Positions 24,116-35,611 of a DNA stretch of 64,000 bases are shown here, piece by piece (position 1 is the stretch's first letter; each line of letters starts with the position of its first letter). This stretch comes from Cryptomeria japonica (Eukaryota > Streptophyta > Pinopsida > Cupressales > Cupressaceae): positions 416,639 through 480,638 of the forward strand of contig NW_026728916.1 in NCBI RefSeq assembly GCF_030272615.1, written 5' to 3'. Below the pieces are notes generated by a model, which saw only the letters and a program-made list of their open reading frames with translations, had not been told where the DNA came from and did not search any database. The position numbers and the translations under genes are program-made.

Positions 24116-25262
24116 TCCGCAAAAACTTAAAGTAGCCTTCCTTTTACATCAATAATTTTCTAATAATTTCCTACTAAAAATATCCATTTTATTAGAAAGA
24201 AAAGGGATGCACAACAATGTCTCAAGTGGCATCTACACTTATATCAATTCTCAATGAAGTGTGTTGAATAACAGGGGGTCAACACTAAAACATCATGAGC
24301 ATGCCTCAATGAATTCAAAGAAATGAGGGACCATTTGGATGACATATTATGAAAGACCACAATGCCAAATATTTACCACCACGTGTCTCAATTTTACTTT
24401 GTAAATGAAAATCTTAGTGCAAGAAGCCTCTTGAAGGCTCTTGGGATGCTTATGTATTTCGAGATCAAGAACCTCTTCATATCTGTTTCAAACTAGAGCG
24501 GGGTTCTTGGTCATGTCTTTTGTCTATGGGAATTTTCTTGGATAATCAAATTTTGAAGGAATGAAGTGAGAAGTGTATGAGATATCCCCAAGAAAATTGA
24601 CCCAAGTCTCAAGTTGTGTGATGTATCAGCAGGAACATCCATCTCAATGAGCCAAGATTGTTCTATCTTCTCCTTTTCTTAGAAACGTTTTGGTGCTAGA
24701 AAATATATTTTTGGAGAATAAAATGTTGCATGTTATCTTTAAAATATTTTCTTCTCCAAGAAACTTCATGCCTTGATTTTCATTCTCAATAGAATGTTAA
24801 TAATGGGCTTTTCCTTGGACATGCACCACATATGCTTTTCACGTAGAACTAATTCTACAAGACACTATATTAACTTCCACCTCGAGTGTACTTAAAAGCC
24901 ACTCTCCATCTTATACCATCGTTTATTTTATTCACACTATTATCTCAGAACCTGCAATAATAGTCAGTGATGTTGATGCAAGCCAAAAGCTAGCGACGAT
25001 CTACCTTAATCTTGAAAACTACACACGATAGGATGCATGGCGCACGATAGCCCCTTGCATACTCTCCTAAAAAAATGCACAACTTGACTATGATTTGGCT
25101 TCCTAATTTTCACTAGCTGTGAAATGACCCATACAATATCCCAACTTGTGATCATTACTTCAACCTTGGCTTTTATTTTATAGATTGAAGTTCCTTCATG
25201 TCTATAAATATAACCATGATGCAGAGTCCTTGTTGTCTTAGAGTTTGATTTAGTTTGTTGCA
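24116..25262. other. spacer, nothing recognised
   Basis: Neither strand shows a recognisable domain. The short minus-strand ORF 25263-25006 may be a 3' continuation of the gypsy frame but lacks integrase motifs. Confidence 0.4.
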
Positions 25263-27000
25263 TATTAGGAGCTTGGATACTCCCATTAGGTTCTCATTAC
25301 TTCATCTTGAGCTCCTCTTGGAAGCTCAGGTTCTTGAGCCATGTATTCACAAAGGGCCTTCCCTTAGATTACCTTGGTGGGTCTGATGTCAATGCCATAC
25401 TCAAGAATCTTGGTAATTCAATTGGCTCTCTTATCTGTCATTTCTCCTTTCATTATGTATTTATAGACCATAGGGTGAACCATGTAGATAGTTGTCTTAT
25501 TACAGACAATGAAATGCCTAAATTTCTTCAAGCTTTTTACTATGGCAAATGCTTGTTTTTAAACAGATTTGTACTTTACCTCATATGCTTTATCATTTTT
25601 GATTGAAAGGAAATTGGACGCTCCCCTGTACCTTCTACATCCCTCTGTTTTAGTACAATATTAATCAAGTTATTGGCATAAACATACATTAGAAAATCTT
25701 TGGACATATTTGGTTTAGACAAGACAAGGGAAGATGGGATGGCTTCTTTAATCTTTTTGAAAGCTTCTTTAGCTTCCGGAGTCCATTTGAAATGAAGGTC
25801 CTTTCTTAGCATAAGATTTATCAATCTTACCATTCCAGTAAAATCTGAAATGAATCGACTAATGAAATTCATCTTCCCCAAAAAGGATTGGACACCCTTC
25901 TGTTCATGGAAAAAGAAATCTCTTTGCTAGGTTTCACATAGTCTAGGTCAATGGAAATCCCCTCTTTAGACACTACATATCCTAGTAGCTTTACTTAAGA
26001 AACTCCAAAGTTACATTTCTTGGGGTTCAACAAGATACCAAACTCTAGCCATTTCTAGAAAACTAGCTCTACATGATCAAAATAGTCTTCTTTATTTTTT
26101 AAAAACATTGTCAAGTCATCCATGTAAATAAGAATAATCTTGTTAATCATGTCCCAAAAGGCTATATACATGACTCTTTGGAAAGTAGTACGAGCATTAG
26201 ACAACCTGAATAGCATCTTTTGATAAGAAAACATTCCCCATTTGGTGGTGAAAGAGGTTTTGTGCTGGTCTTCTGGCTTGACAAGGACTTGGTTATATCC
26301 GAATAACCATCAAGCATAGAAAACATCTCAAACCCGACTACTTTATGCAAGATCTATTCTATTGGAGGCAAGTGTAATGGTCATTCAAGGACGCTCTATT
26401 TAGATACTAAAAATTCACACAGAGGCAAATGTATCCATTATTTTTCCAAACCGGCACCATGTTACAAACCCAAGTACTATGTTTGATCGGATAAATGATC
26501 AGGGATTCAATTAGATTTTGTAACTTTTGTGACATTAGGAAATCGATCTTGGGGTTCATAGGACGTTGCTTATATTGGACAAGATTTGCCCCTTCAGTTA
26601 GCTCAATGGTGTGTTGTATGACCTCAAAATTGTAGCCTTTGAGGTCATCATATGACCATATGATATCTCTTATGCATTCATCATAGAAATGAACCAGCCT
26701 CCTTATCATGTTGAGGGACATTTTTTCCTACCCTGAGCTTCTCCCCATCTCCAACATGAAGTTTGGTATAATCTCCCTTATATGTGATCAATTTCCTTTT
26801 ATCATTTTTTGCATCCTCTCAATCAAAAAGGTTTTCCAAAGTGATCAAACCCTATGGGACTTTATTTGATCATAGTTTAATAACTTGTTCTTCGTTTGCC
26901 TTAGTGACCTTGGGCAACAGTTGGTATGCAAATTCCTTGGATTTCTGAATAAACGTGGCTATATGTTGATCATTTTCAAAGAATTTCTAGTGTGCATCAT
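25263..27000 (-). pseudogene. gypsy RT and RNase H (Tat-like)
   Basis: Minus-strand order: a pre-RT linker (about 26990-26730, ...KRKLITYKGDYTKLHVGDGE) of the kind before RT in Tat-lineage elements; the RT start at 26721 (IIWSYDDLKGYNFEVIQHTI, YKQRPMNPKIDFL, IIYPIKHSTWVCNMVPVWK); the catalytic IYMDD at 26126-26115; LLNPKKCNFG and LLGYVVSKEGI (about 26030-25950); connection and RNase H (25881-25576, FKWTPEAKEAFKKIKEA), then KQAFAIVKSLKKFRHFI and GEMTDKRANWITKILEYGID (about 25570-25370). YMDD is intact but stops and frameshifts are many. No protease or integrase could be placed. Confidence 0.85.
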
Positions 27001-27344
27001 TGTCTAGGATATCTTGTCTAATGTCAGCCAAACTGAGTGTTTATTTTCTAGCAACTCAGAGGCCGAGTCAAACTGTGATCCTACTAAGGTCATACGATCA
27101 ACACCTTCATTCTTCTTCCTCGAAATCCTCTGAATATTGAAAGCATCAAATATTTCAATTAGATCCCAAACTCAATAGCAATATGAATGCATGGGAACAT
27201 GCTTTGCAGCTAATATCTCCTAGAATTGTTGAACCACTAGCTCAAAATGTCCCAAAACTTTAAACCGCTTGACTCCAAGGTATTATTTGTTAAGTTTGCA
27301 ACAAATTCCTTGAATTTTCAATCATGTGATGAATCAAAGTTACT

Positions 27345-27650
27345 TTCTCTCTTATCCATGAGATAAAATAAATTTTGAATGTATCTTCTTGATGTTAGAT
27401 TACACTTAGATTCTTAAACCCTACTTATATGATTTTCTACTCAATAATCCTTCCGCATGGAATGAATATTTGTGTTCGTTCCTTATTTCTTTGTAGTTTT
27501 TTTTTTGTTTCCATTTAGTTTAGTTACCTTTCTTTGTTTCTAATAAAAAGAAATACCCTTAAGAACCCAACCCTTATCATATGAAGGGGTTGGCTCTTTC
27601 AAACATAGAGGAAAATCATTAATCCCATAGTGATCTCTCCACTATTAAAG
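27345..27650 (+). repeat. dispersed repeat, copy 1
   Basis: About 250-300 bp is homologous in direct orientation to 58440-58680. Shared blocks include gatgttaga, gattttct, caataatccttcc/caataattcttcc, atggaatg and ctctttcaaacat/ctctcaaacatt. It is not coding and belongs to no element named here. Confidence 0.6.
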
Positions 27651-28810
27651 CATTTTTCACTATCTACTAGATCATTTAGGGTCATTTTCAATGTAAAACT
27701 ATTGTGACAAGTATGTTTACAGATAGGCATAAAGAGTACTGCCCTAGATACAAATACCAAGAAGTCTAAGGCCACCCATAGTTCTGGGATGACAACTAAA
27801 TCTCTAGAAATTTTATGAAAACCCTTGAAAACATAAGATTTATCTTGTAAAAGTCCTCGATGTAATTATTTATTTAATAATAGGAATCTGTGAAAGCTCA
27901 ATTTCATGAAGTAAAAAAAATTGATTGACATAAATATCCTAGAATAAATATGAAATTTACTAGCCAATGAAATGTCTTTAGTAATCCAATAAACAAGTTA
28001 AGAATTTTAAATAAATATTTATAACTAAATAAATTGGAAAGAAAAAGATTCCCTATAACATTGATTCCTTTTCATTGAATGGGAGAATTTAAAACTACAT
28101 GATAAATGTTAAAAGATTCTATAGCATGGACCATTTACTAGCCAAGTAGCCTATATGCAACTCCTAAGCCTTCTTTCAGTGAAAGACCTAGCTAACACTA
28201 GTACTTGCATCTAGGTAAGATGCATTGTATAATGCTGATAGTAATTTATATGATTATAAATGTGAGATAAAATTATAAAAATTCAAAACGTGTCAACATT
28301 TTTTTTTCAAAGATGTAATAAATGGATCCAAGGAGTCCTTATGTTTCCTCCTACATTAGGTGTTGGTCCCTTGAAAATAAGTTGAGGAACTAATCTTGGT
28401 GAGCCTTGAATAATGCATGTAGAATTTTGGGTGGACAATTGTGTTGCATTCAACTCGTTCAACAATGTCAACAATGATAAATGTTTATGATGTTTGAATT
28501 TTCGACAATAATTTTTTTTAGGCATGAAAACTAGCAATGACATTCTAGTGTGAGACAATATTTTTGGTGGGGGCTTCCCCACCATAAGATAGTCTACTAG
28601 TGCTTGCATCTAAATGAGGTGTAATGGACAAGTCAATAGTAATTTATTTATCTTTAGAATTTTAATATAGAGGATTTTCTTCATTAATTACTATTATTAA
28701 AAAAAACTTTAAAACAACTAATAAGAAAAATATAAAGGATGCAATCATAAAATAAAAGGAAAACCATCTCGAGTTAGTCTAAATATGTGATTTGATAATT
28801 TGTTAGATTG

Positions 28811-28812
<2 letters not shown>
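27651..28812. other. spacer, nothing recognised
   Basis: AT-rich with no domain on either strand. The 28609-28307 minus-strand ORF has no recognisable features. Confidence 0.4.

Positions 28813-28890
<78 letters not shown>
28813..28890. repeat. (AT)n microsatellite
   Basis: 39 uninterrupted AT units, 78 bp. Confidence 0.98.
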
Positions 28891-28894
<4 letters not shown>

Positions 28895-29356
28895 TTTGTT
28901 TTGTTTTGTGTTAATATTCATAGATATTAATAATATTGATAAGTACATTTGTTGGATTATCATACTTTTAAAATTAATGAACCCTAAATTAATTCTCACA
29001 TATTATTCTAATATTGAAAAGTAATAAAAACAGTTAATTCCTACAAGCATTTCAAAGAGGTTGAAAGAAAATATGTTTCTTGGTGAAAGTTTTGGAATGA
29101 ATTACATTTGTGGAATTCGTTGAAACCCTAGAGAAATTTCCTCTAAAATTTTAACAAAATAGATTTGAATAGAATTGGCAGATACAAAATTTGTAGCCAA
29201 ATCTCCTCAAAGTTAAACTAAAACAAATTAAAGAGGATCGGCCACTGTGCAACACTGAGGCAAATTTCATCCACAACAAATTCTAAGCAACTTGAAATGT
29301 AAAAACAGTATCAAAGAGGTAAAATCCGACACTTGATTAAATTTTCACAAAAAACA
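28891..29356. other. spacer, nothing recognised
   Basis: AT-rich sequence with no ORF or repeat that I can support. Confidence 0.4.
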
Positions 29357-29591
29357 TTCAAATTCAACAACAACCGTCCACAGAGCACACATGGAATCTT
29401 AAGAAATAATTAATATTAAATACAAATTCTACACCTTCAAATTCAACAACCACCATCCATAGAGCACACATGAAATCTTAAGAAATACTTGATATTAAAT
29501 GTAAATTATACACCTTCAAATTTAACAAACACTGTCTACAAAGCACCATGAAATCTTAAGAAACACTTAAGATTAAATACAAATTGTACAC
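29357..29591 (+). repeat. 79-bp minisatellite, three units
   Basis: Units start at 29357, 29436 and 29515 with ttcaaattcaacaa, run through gagcacacatgaaatcttaa and end in caaattgtacacc-like sequence. The third unit is the most diverged. Confidence 0.9.
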
Positions 29592-29879
29592 AGCTATCTA
29601 ATTCGTTCATCCCTACGGGATCAAACCCACCCAATCCTAAATCAAACTACAAACACATTCCAAATTCTGTGTTGCCAAATTTGTAGATAAATACACAGAA
29701 TTTGGATTCTCTGTAATTTGTAATTGATCTTGGGTATTTTCATCTTCAGAAGATCTCGGTTTTGGAGCCCACAAAGACTTTAAATTTTGCCTAAAAATTC
29801 CTTTCACCCCGTCATTTGTTTCTATAAGAATAAATTTCACCACTACTTGGAAGCCATCTGTGGGAAGGGCTCATCGAAC

Positions 29880-30000
29880 CACGCGTAACACAAATAATGT
29901 TCGGAAAATTGTTTTGAGATGACCGATTTTGACATGAGACAATTTCCCGATGGGGAGTTCCTCCCGAGGGAATGATGGGGAGTTCCTCCCTAGGGAATAG
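29880..30000 (+). repeat. 95-bp direct repeat, copy 1
   Basis: The block with gttcggaaaattgtttt, gagacaatttcccg and gagttcctccc is repeated at 30770-30868. In this copy the final 25 bases (gatggggagttcctccc...gggaat) are tandemly doubled. Confidence 0.85.
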
Positions 30001-30263
30001 TAACAGAAATGAAAAAATATATTCGTAATCAAAAAGACAACTTTCAGGCAGCAACTTCCTCACATATTATGAGAGCATTGGAAGACAGTGGATGCCAGGG
30101 CTGTGCTAAGCACATTTAATGTTGCTTATTCACATTTATTGTAGGTCATTCATTGATAGTTGAGATAGTAAATGCACTTCTTGCAGAGTTTCTTGAATTT
30201 CCAGTCAGTGGGAAGGATTGATGTGAGCATGCAGCCAAAGCCAAAATTCTTTCCGATGTTATT

Positions 30264-30373
30264 CTTAAGAGATTGATCATGCAGCTTTCATATCTTAGCG
30301 AATAAAACATATACATATTCCAGCTACTAGCTTAAGAGATTGATCATGCAGCTTTCGTATCTTAGCGAATAAG
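30264..30373 (+). repeat. 67-bp tandem duplication
   Basis: cttaagagattgatcatgca followed by gctttcatatcttagcgaat starts at 30264 and again at 30331 with one change. Confidence 0.9.
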
Positions 30374-30387
30374 ACGAGACGAGAGGA

Positions 30388-30486
30388 ATGCAGAAGTTGT
30401 TGGCTTTGGCATCCTTGGGCATGTTGAGCGTCTGTGTTGATTTATTGTATGACTGGTTGGGCATATTTTTCCCGAAGCAAACTGAG
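30388..30486 (+). other. candidate first coding exon
   Basis: The ATG at 30388 opens 33 codons (MQKLLALASLGMLSVCVDLL...FFPKQTE) with a hydrophobic, signal- or membrane-like start. They end in GAG just before GTAACT, a good plant donor, in phase 0. Codon composition is less AT-rich than the surroundings. No downstream exon is recognised, and reading through the donor gives low-complexity residues. It could be a gene remnant or chance; I cannot name a family. Confidence 0.25.
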
Positions 30487-30769
30487 GTAACTATAAAGCA
30501 TACCTCAACTATGTTGTTTTTCTTTGCAAAGTGCTTGCAAGATTTTTGGTTTGCTCTATCTGGTCACCTTCAAAAAGCTTGCATTTGTATTGTAAGTAGA
30601 GGGGTTCCGTTTGGCTTTCGGTTTACAAGATTTAAACTCATTTGAGGCGGTTTATTTCAGGCCGCGTGTCTGGGTTACACGATGCAGGCACAGTGACAAA
30701 TGTAGCCAATGGAGAATGACCTTTCTTTTCCCGACACTACACCAAAATTTCATCACCGACGGAAACATG

Positions 30770-30868
30770 TACCACATAACACACAATGCTCGGAAAATTG
30801 TTTTAAGATGGTCGGTTCTGGCGTGAGACAATTTCCCGGTGAGGAGTTCCTCCCCAGGGAATAGCCTA
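30770..30868 (+). repeat. 95-bp direct repeat, copy 2
   Basis: Matches 29880-29975: gctcggaaaattgtttt, gagacaatttcccggtg, gagttcctccccagggaat. Lies about 300 bp from the 3' end of the protease gene. Confidence 0.85.
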
Positions 30869-31078
30869 TCAGCTTAAAAAAACCCGTATAGTACTTAAAC
30901 TATGTACAAGAATTATCGATTTGAGGCAATTCTAAATTAATCTCAATCTCAAGGAAAAGTGCTTCTAGAGGAAGATTAGCCCGGACCAGCAACATACATA
31001 ATTTATCAAAGAGATTGAAAAGAGATAAAAAGAAATGGTTAGAGAATCACGTTGGACGATAGTTTAGAATAATCCTAT

Positions 31079-31084
31079 TTTATT
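31079..31084 (-). terminator. polyadenylation signal of the protease gene
   Basis: AATAAA on the minus strand, about 83 bases past the stop codon. The same context is conserved in the remnant at 58736-58927. Confidence 0.5.
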
Positions 31085-31166
31085 GTGCAAACGAGAGGGA
31101 GAAGGATACTCTAAAAAGAAAAAGTTAGGTCGAAAACTTTGTAATTATTGATGAATTTAATCTCTT

Positions 31167-32603
31167 TTATACTGTTAATGAGAAAGCTACAAAATAAAGC
31201 AGCAGCAGCGGTAACAAGAAATGGCACCCTAAGATAGGGATTGGAGCTTTGGACTGTAGGTAAGAGGACATATACAGAGATCTGCAGCGGGTGGGAGTAA
31301 AGGAGAGCCTCTGCTTAGCGTTGTCATACAGAATATGGTAATCTTGTTGCTGAAAACTTCCAAGGACGGCCGGTACACCTGCAACCGAAGCCTCATCCAT
31401 ATCTAACATTGCCAGACATAGTAAATTTCCAATTTTAGTCGGACCAGATTCTGTATATTGAACGAAATTATGTTTACCTTCGACAATATAATCTGCACCA
31501 AGCATATGGAAAGTCATATTCACATCAGGGATATAGTCATAGTAGGGTGATGAATAGCATACACTTAACCCAGCTTTAGAATCGTTAGATCTGGGTAGCC
31601 CTAGGACAGAATCTAAAACAGATGCCACTGCAGTGAAGGCAGCGTGCGGCAAAACTGTGTAGTGTGTTCCAGAGTCGATGATGAATCCCCCGCTTCCATT
31701 TGATTGTATATCGAACGTTCCTCGTGGAATATTGAGAGACACGTTCCCCAGAGTTATTCCTTCCACGGAGAAATAATAGTAGCTGTTAAGCTTGGGCAGG
31801 ACTGTGTTGTTTATCACCATCGTCGACTGCACTCCTATGCCGTTCAACTCGGCTGCGCTGCCCAACAGGAGAGGCGTCGAAAATCTGTCAATGTCATGAA
31901 AGGGGGATCCATTGTATTCGAAAGATAAGCAGTAGGAAAATTTGGATTCTCCAATCTGTGAGATAAGCGATAATTGTCCTCGGCCGAGCCCCACTACGCC
32001 ATTGGCCTCCTCCAAGCCATCTCCCTGAACGATATGGCTGCACCCAAACGCTATTCCGCCAAAGGAATGCGCAGCCCCGGATGTATCCGCCATGGTGAAC
32101 GTCTCGAATGACAGTTCTCCCTGCGTGCTCCAGCTTCCGCTGTATATATGAGAATATTGACAGTCCAGCGCACAAGTTGAATTGCCAAGGGCAGAGCAGA
32201 GGGAAGAAGAGCAGGGAACCGGTCTGTATGTGGAGGAATCTTCTGGGTAGAACATAGGAAGAGTATATCTCCTAGAGCCATTGAAGGGATCGCACTGAAA
32301 CCAAATCAAATCGCTTCCCGTGTCCACTTTTCCTCGGAAATTTCTTGGTGGGGTTCCGATGCCAATGTTCACTACATGTGTTGTGGGCAAGCGGATCAAA
32401 GGAGCAACAGCGCCACCCAGTTGGGTTTCGGTCCTTCCTGATTGCACAGCTTTAATCGAGGCTTCCATTCTTTTGAGCCTAGCAATGGCGGAATTCCTTT
32501 CCAAATGGGGGCCTCCACGCGCTTCTTCTGAACAGAGCAAACTGAAAAAACAACATATTGTTAGATTCGCCACAACTAATGTGATCGCATTTTTGTGTGC
32601 CAT
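31167..32603 (-). CDS. nepenthesin-like aspartic protease (A1B), intact
   Basis: Predicted secreted pepsin-family endopeptidase, 478 codons, no intron. I start at the second Met (MAHKNAITLV); an upstream in-frame Met at 32630 would add 9 residues, but the pseudogene at 35612 starts at the equivalent of the second Met and the TATA box is 72 bases upstream of it. Residues 1-25 form a signal peptide; a propeptide (SAIARLKRMEASIK) follows. The catalytic motifs are DTGS at residue 94 and DSGT at 310, with a flap Tyr near 154. The Cys-rich insert typical of nepenthesins (Cys about 104, 131, 136, 144, 148) lies before it, and several N-glycosylation sites are visible. The C-terminus ends in a hydrophobic run (FLLPLLLLYFVAF) after small residues, suggesting GPI anchoring. 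Plant relatives act outside the cell in defence or development; the substrate here is unknown. Confidence 0.93.
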   Translation of the reverse strand: MAHKNAITLVVANLTICCFFSLLCSEEARGGPHLERNSAIARLKRMEASIKAVQSGRTETQLGGAVAPLIRLPTTHVVNIGIGTPPRNFRGKVDTGSDLIWFQCDPFNGSRRYTLPMFYPEDSSTYRPVPCSSSLCSALGNSTCALDCQYSHIYSGSWSTQGELSFETFTMADTSGAAHSFGGIAFGCSHIVQGDGLEEANGVVGLGRGQLSLISQIGESKFSYCLSFEYNGSPFHDIDRFSTPLLLGSAAELNGIGVQSTMVINNTVLPKLNSYYYFSVEGITLGNVSLNIPRGTFDIQSNGSGGFIIDSGTHYTVLPHAAFTAVASVLDSVLGLPRSNDSKAGLSVCYSSPYYDYIPDVNMTFHMLGADYIVEGKHNFVQYTESGPTKIGNLLCLAMLDMDEASVAGVPAVLGSFQQQDYHILYDNAKQRLSFTPTRCRSLYMSSYLQSKAPIPILGCHFLLPLLLLYFVAFSLTV

Positions 32604-32674
32604 TGGGCACCTATTCAATCCCGCTTTCAAATTTCCCTTAATTACTACTACAGGCAGGTTTACTGGGGGTCGTC

Positions 32675-32681
32675 ATTTATA
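32675..32681 (-). promoter_or_regulatory. TATA box of the protease gene
   Basis: TATAAAT on the minus strand, its inner edge 72 bases from the chosen ATG. The same box with the same 72-base spacing occurs before the third copy (53487-53493), which supports both the box and the start. Confidence 0.7.
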
Positions 32682-32699
32682 AGGATTAGTCTATATCTT

Positions 32700-33599
32700 A
32701 ATCGGATTGTTTAATAAATTGTGCGCCTGCAGGTAACTTCAGCATTCTGTGTTTCATCTGTCCAACCGTAGGATATAACGACGAGATTGATGAGATTATA
32801 GAATAAAAAGGGCATCTTGTTTAACAAGAAACAACGTGCGGAGTTTTCTAGTTGTTGTATCGAACGTGACAATGGGAAAGGCGCGGAATCAAGAGAGTTG
32901 TTATTTTTTTGTAATTTCAATTTTGGCCGAAGTGAACATGTTGATCAAACATTTCACGTAAAATTCGACCTTGTAAAACATTTCTGAATTCCCATTTTAA
33001 ATTTTACTATAGATTAAAAAGTTTTTTTCTAATTTAGTTTGGATTTTAGAAATATGGCATGTTTCAATTACTTTTTAAAATATAATTCATATTATATTAT
33101 AAATGATAACATAAATATTGTTAGTAAAAAAGATGTTCTATGTTTATGTTTTTTTAAGGAGAGATGATGTAAGATTATATCTATGTAAGATAGACAATTG
33201 CTTTATTAATCACTTTTATTTTTTTGTCCTATCTATTATCGAAAAGTTGTAGACTAATCTAATTATGAAAATAATGTTCTTCATTAATTTTACAAGAAAT
33301 GCCTAACAAATCATGGTTCATGGTTACATATGACACGATGGAAAGCCAAAATTAATGTAAATATAAATGAACAAAAAATGTCCCATATCTAACATAGTGA
33401 TCTTTCTACTATAGACAACCATCATAGCAATCCTCAAGAATTTATCTATATTATACTAATATGTTTATGTAAAAATAGATTGATTTCTTAAAATTATTTA
33501 TTTTAGTCTCACAATTTGCACATGAAGTAATAAAAATTTAGTTTATTAAAACGGACTTTTTCTCCTCAATATGAAATACTTTTATTTTTGTGATTATAT
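32700..33599. other. upstream spacer unique to the intact gene
   Basis: No coding features. About 0.9 kb here has no counterpart in the duplicated upstream region at 53410-53440, so it is either an insertion here or a deletion there. Confidence 0.45.
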
Positions 33600-35030
33600 A
33601 TCAAGATCAATTAATAGAGCATTTCCAAAGGTCAATAATGTGATGGCATATGTCATCTTCATAGTTGCATATTTAGAATCTCAATAAACATTATTTTTAC
33701 AATACTTTGATGATCCCTCTATAATCATTACCCTATGTAAAGTATGAGATAGCCCTTCAAACCATGTCTTCCCTACCATTTCAATTTAAACTAGGTTGTG
33801 TATATATGAACTATTTGTTGTGACCTTCTAAAAATTTAAACCAATCCTAAATATCATAATAAATGGGTTTCTCTTTTGAATGGTTGAACTCCAAAACTAT
33901 CTTTCCTTATTTTAAGTTCTTCCTTGTCAACTAAATAGAATCACTCGATGATTGATTGATCATATGAACTCTTGACCTCATTTGTATACATGTATACTAC
34001 TAATCTCACTCTATCTTGATGTTTTTATCATGTGTTGTGGAAACTTATATGACCAATATATAGGATGTCCATATATAAAATAATTTTATTAAAAATTGTA
34101 ATGTCTACCTCAAAAAAATATATACCTCTTCAAGAGTAATATCTTCCTATTGTTCTATGTATTTTGTTCTAAGTATGTTAAAAACTAGCCTCTTTATAAT
34201 GGTTGTATTTTCCCTTTGCTAATTGCATATATTATATCCTTATCAAACCAGCCTCTACCTTTATCTAAACATTTCTACCTTATTGATATTGGTTCCTTAT
34301 TTATACGAACCTATTGATAGGCTTCTTAAAAAAATTATAGTTTTACAGTGTTCGAACCATACTTTATATTCATCTTTAGGACATTGACATATCATGAAGC
34401 CTTCACATGATCTAGCTATTATTATCCGATCTTATGGAAGTTTTATTTTTTTTCTTTACATGCAACTCCATTTTTTATAATTTCTAAAATTTATTCAATA
34501 ACTCAAGTTGATAACCAGGTTGGAATAGCATGGCCTTCATTCTAGTAACTATCCTATTTTAAGTAGTCATTTTTCTTCCCACTTCTGTTTATTTCAACAA
34601 CACATCTTTCCACCAAAGTACAACATGCAATTTTATCTTGGTTTATGTTACCTTGATTCTGTTGGGGTCCTCTATTTGATTATACTCAAAATATTTTTAC
34701 ATTTCAATTAGCTAAGGAATTAGATGTTCTAAACCTAGACACACTAAGAAACTTCAAATTTTCATTTTCGTTATTTTTTCTAATCTCGAAAATAAGATTA
34801 ATTAATTTATAATCTCTAACATCCATTCCATTTAGATCATTTTCCCATCTCACACTCTATACTCTCCAATGTTCATGGCCATTTCCATCCTCTTAAAATA
34901 AATCCATTATAATTTACATTTTAATTATGGATTCACTCTATTGATCTGAAATTATTTTTATTAGAGGAATACTCTCTTCATTACTCTCATTCCTCACTAC
35001 AACATCCTTTGTCAAAATCCTATGCAAGGA
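33600..35030 (+). repeat. inverted segmental repeat, copy 1 (upstream of protease)
   Basis: About 1.4 kb aligns along its length with the reverse complement of 52040-53420. Shared blocks include ctaggttgtgtatatatg, aactaaatagaatcactc, catgtgttgtggaaa, tattgttctatgt, cctctatttgattatactca and catggcca. It contains no ORF of note, and belongs to the duplicated upstream region of the protease gene. Confidence 0.8.
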
Positions 35031-35391
35031 TACACACACTCTCTCTTACACATTGTTTTGGATTATTGCTAACCTTAAAGTGAGAATAGTGCATTCCTTC
35101 CTGTATTTGTAGCACGGTATGATAACAATGGATTTGATATAGTAAACTCACAAATCAATTTGTAGCAGTACACAGGATGGAATTGGGATAAATTATCTCG
35201 TACAAATGTGGCATCAAACACAATTATTGGCCGTCTAGAGATAAAAACAAAGTAATGCTTAATCAATAAATTACCAACTAGCATCGTCGACAAGTACATG
35301 TACAGACTGTAAACGCTTTCCTCGAATCCCCTTTCCTTTCGTCGTCTTGTGGGAGATTCTCATCAAAACAAATATGTATCAATGTCAAAGT

Positions 35392-35537
35392 ACAAGAATG
35401 GTCCAAGAACCAGCCGGCTGCGATGAAAGCTGTCAAAAACCCAAAAAAAATAAAATATCTAAACACAAGAATGGTCCAAGAACCAACAGGGAGCCAATAT
35501 AGAAGTTGTCAGAAACCGACTCATAGATTTAGTAGGG
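35392..35537 (+). repeat. 73-bp imperfect tandem repeat upstream of pseudogene
   Basis: acaagaatggtccaagaacc begins at 35392 and at 35465; both units go on to a gaaagctgtcaaaaacc/agaagttgtcagaaacc block. Confidence 0.8.
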
Positions 35538-35542
35538 TACTG

Positions 35543-35550
35543 TTATACAA
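35543..35550 (+). promoter_or_regulatory. TATA-like box of protease pseudogene
   Basis: TTATACAA followed by ggcgatcccc aligns with TTATAAATgacgaccccc before the intact gene and lies 62 bases before the ATG. Confidence 0.5.
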
Positions 35551-35611
35551 GGCGATCCCCACTCCCCACTAAGCAGGCCTGCAACTAAAGGCTAGAAAAA
35601 TTAAGTCCACA

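Larger units (their letters stand above)
22712..28300 (-). mobile_element. Ty3/gypsy element E (Tat-like), degraded
   Basis: RT and RNase H are clear on the minus strand (27000 to 25263). No LTRs or integrase are recognised; the region where integrase is expected holds an unrelated ORF remnant. The left limit is the copia D LTR and the right limit is arbitrary. Confidence 0.55.

Noticed and set aside
28811-28999. Minus-strand ORF ending in repeated Ile-Tyr
   Set aside because: It is only the translation of the AT microsatellite.
29357-29591. Regularly spaced repeat, considered as a CRISPR-like array
   Set aside because: Units are contiguous 79-bp minisatellite copies with no spacer turnover, in a plant genome.
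30388-30645. Full 85-codon ORF as a gene
   Set aside because: Only the first 33 codons look coding; after the GT at 30487 the residues are typical of intron or spacer sequence.
31704-32682. Plus-strand and shifted ORFs across the protease gene
   Set aside because: Antisense or out-of-frame shadows of the intact gene; no motifs.
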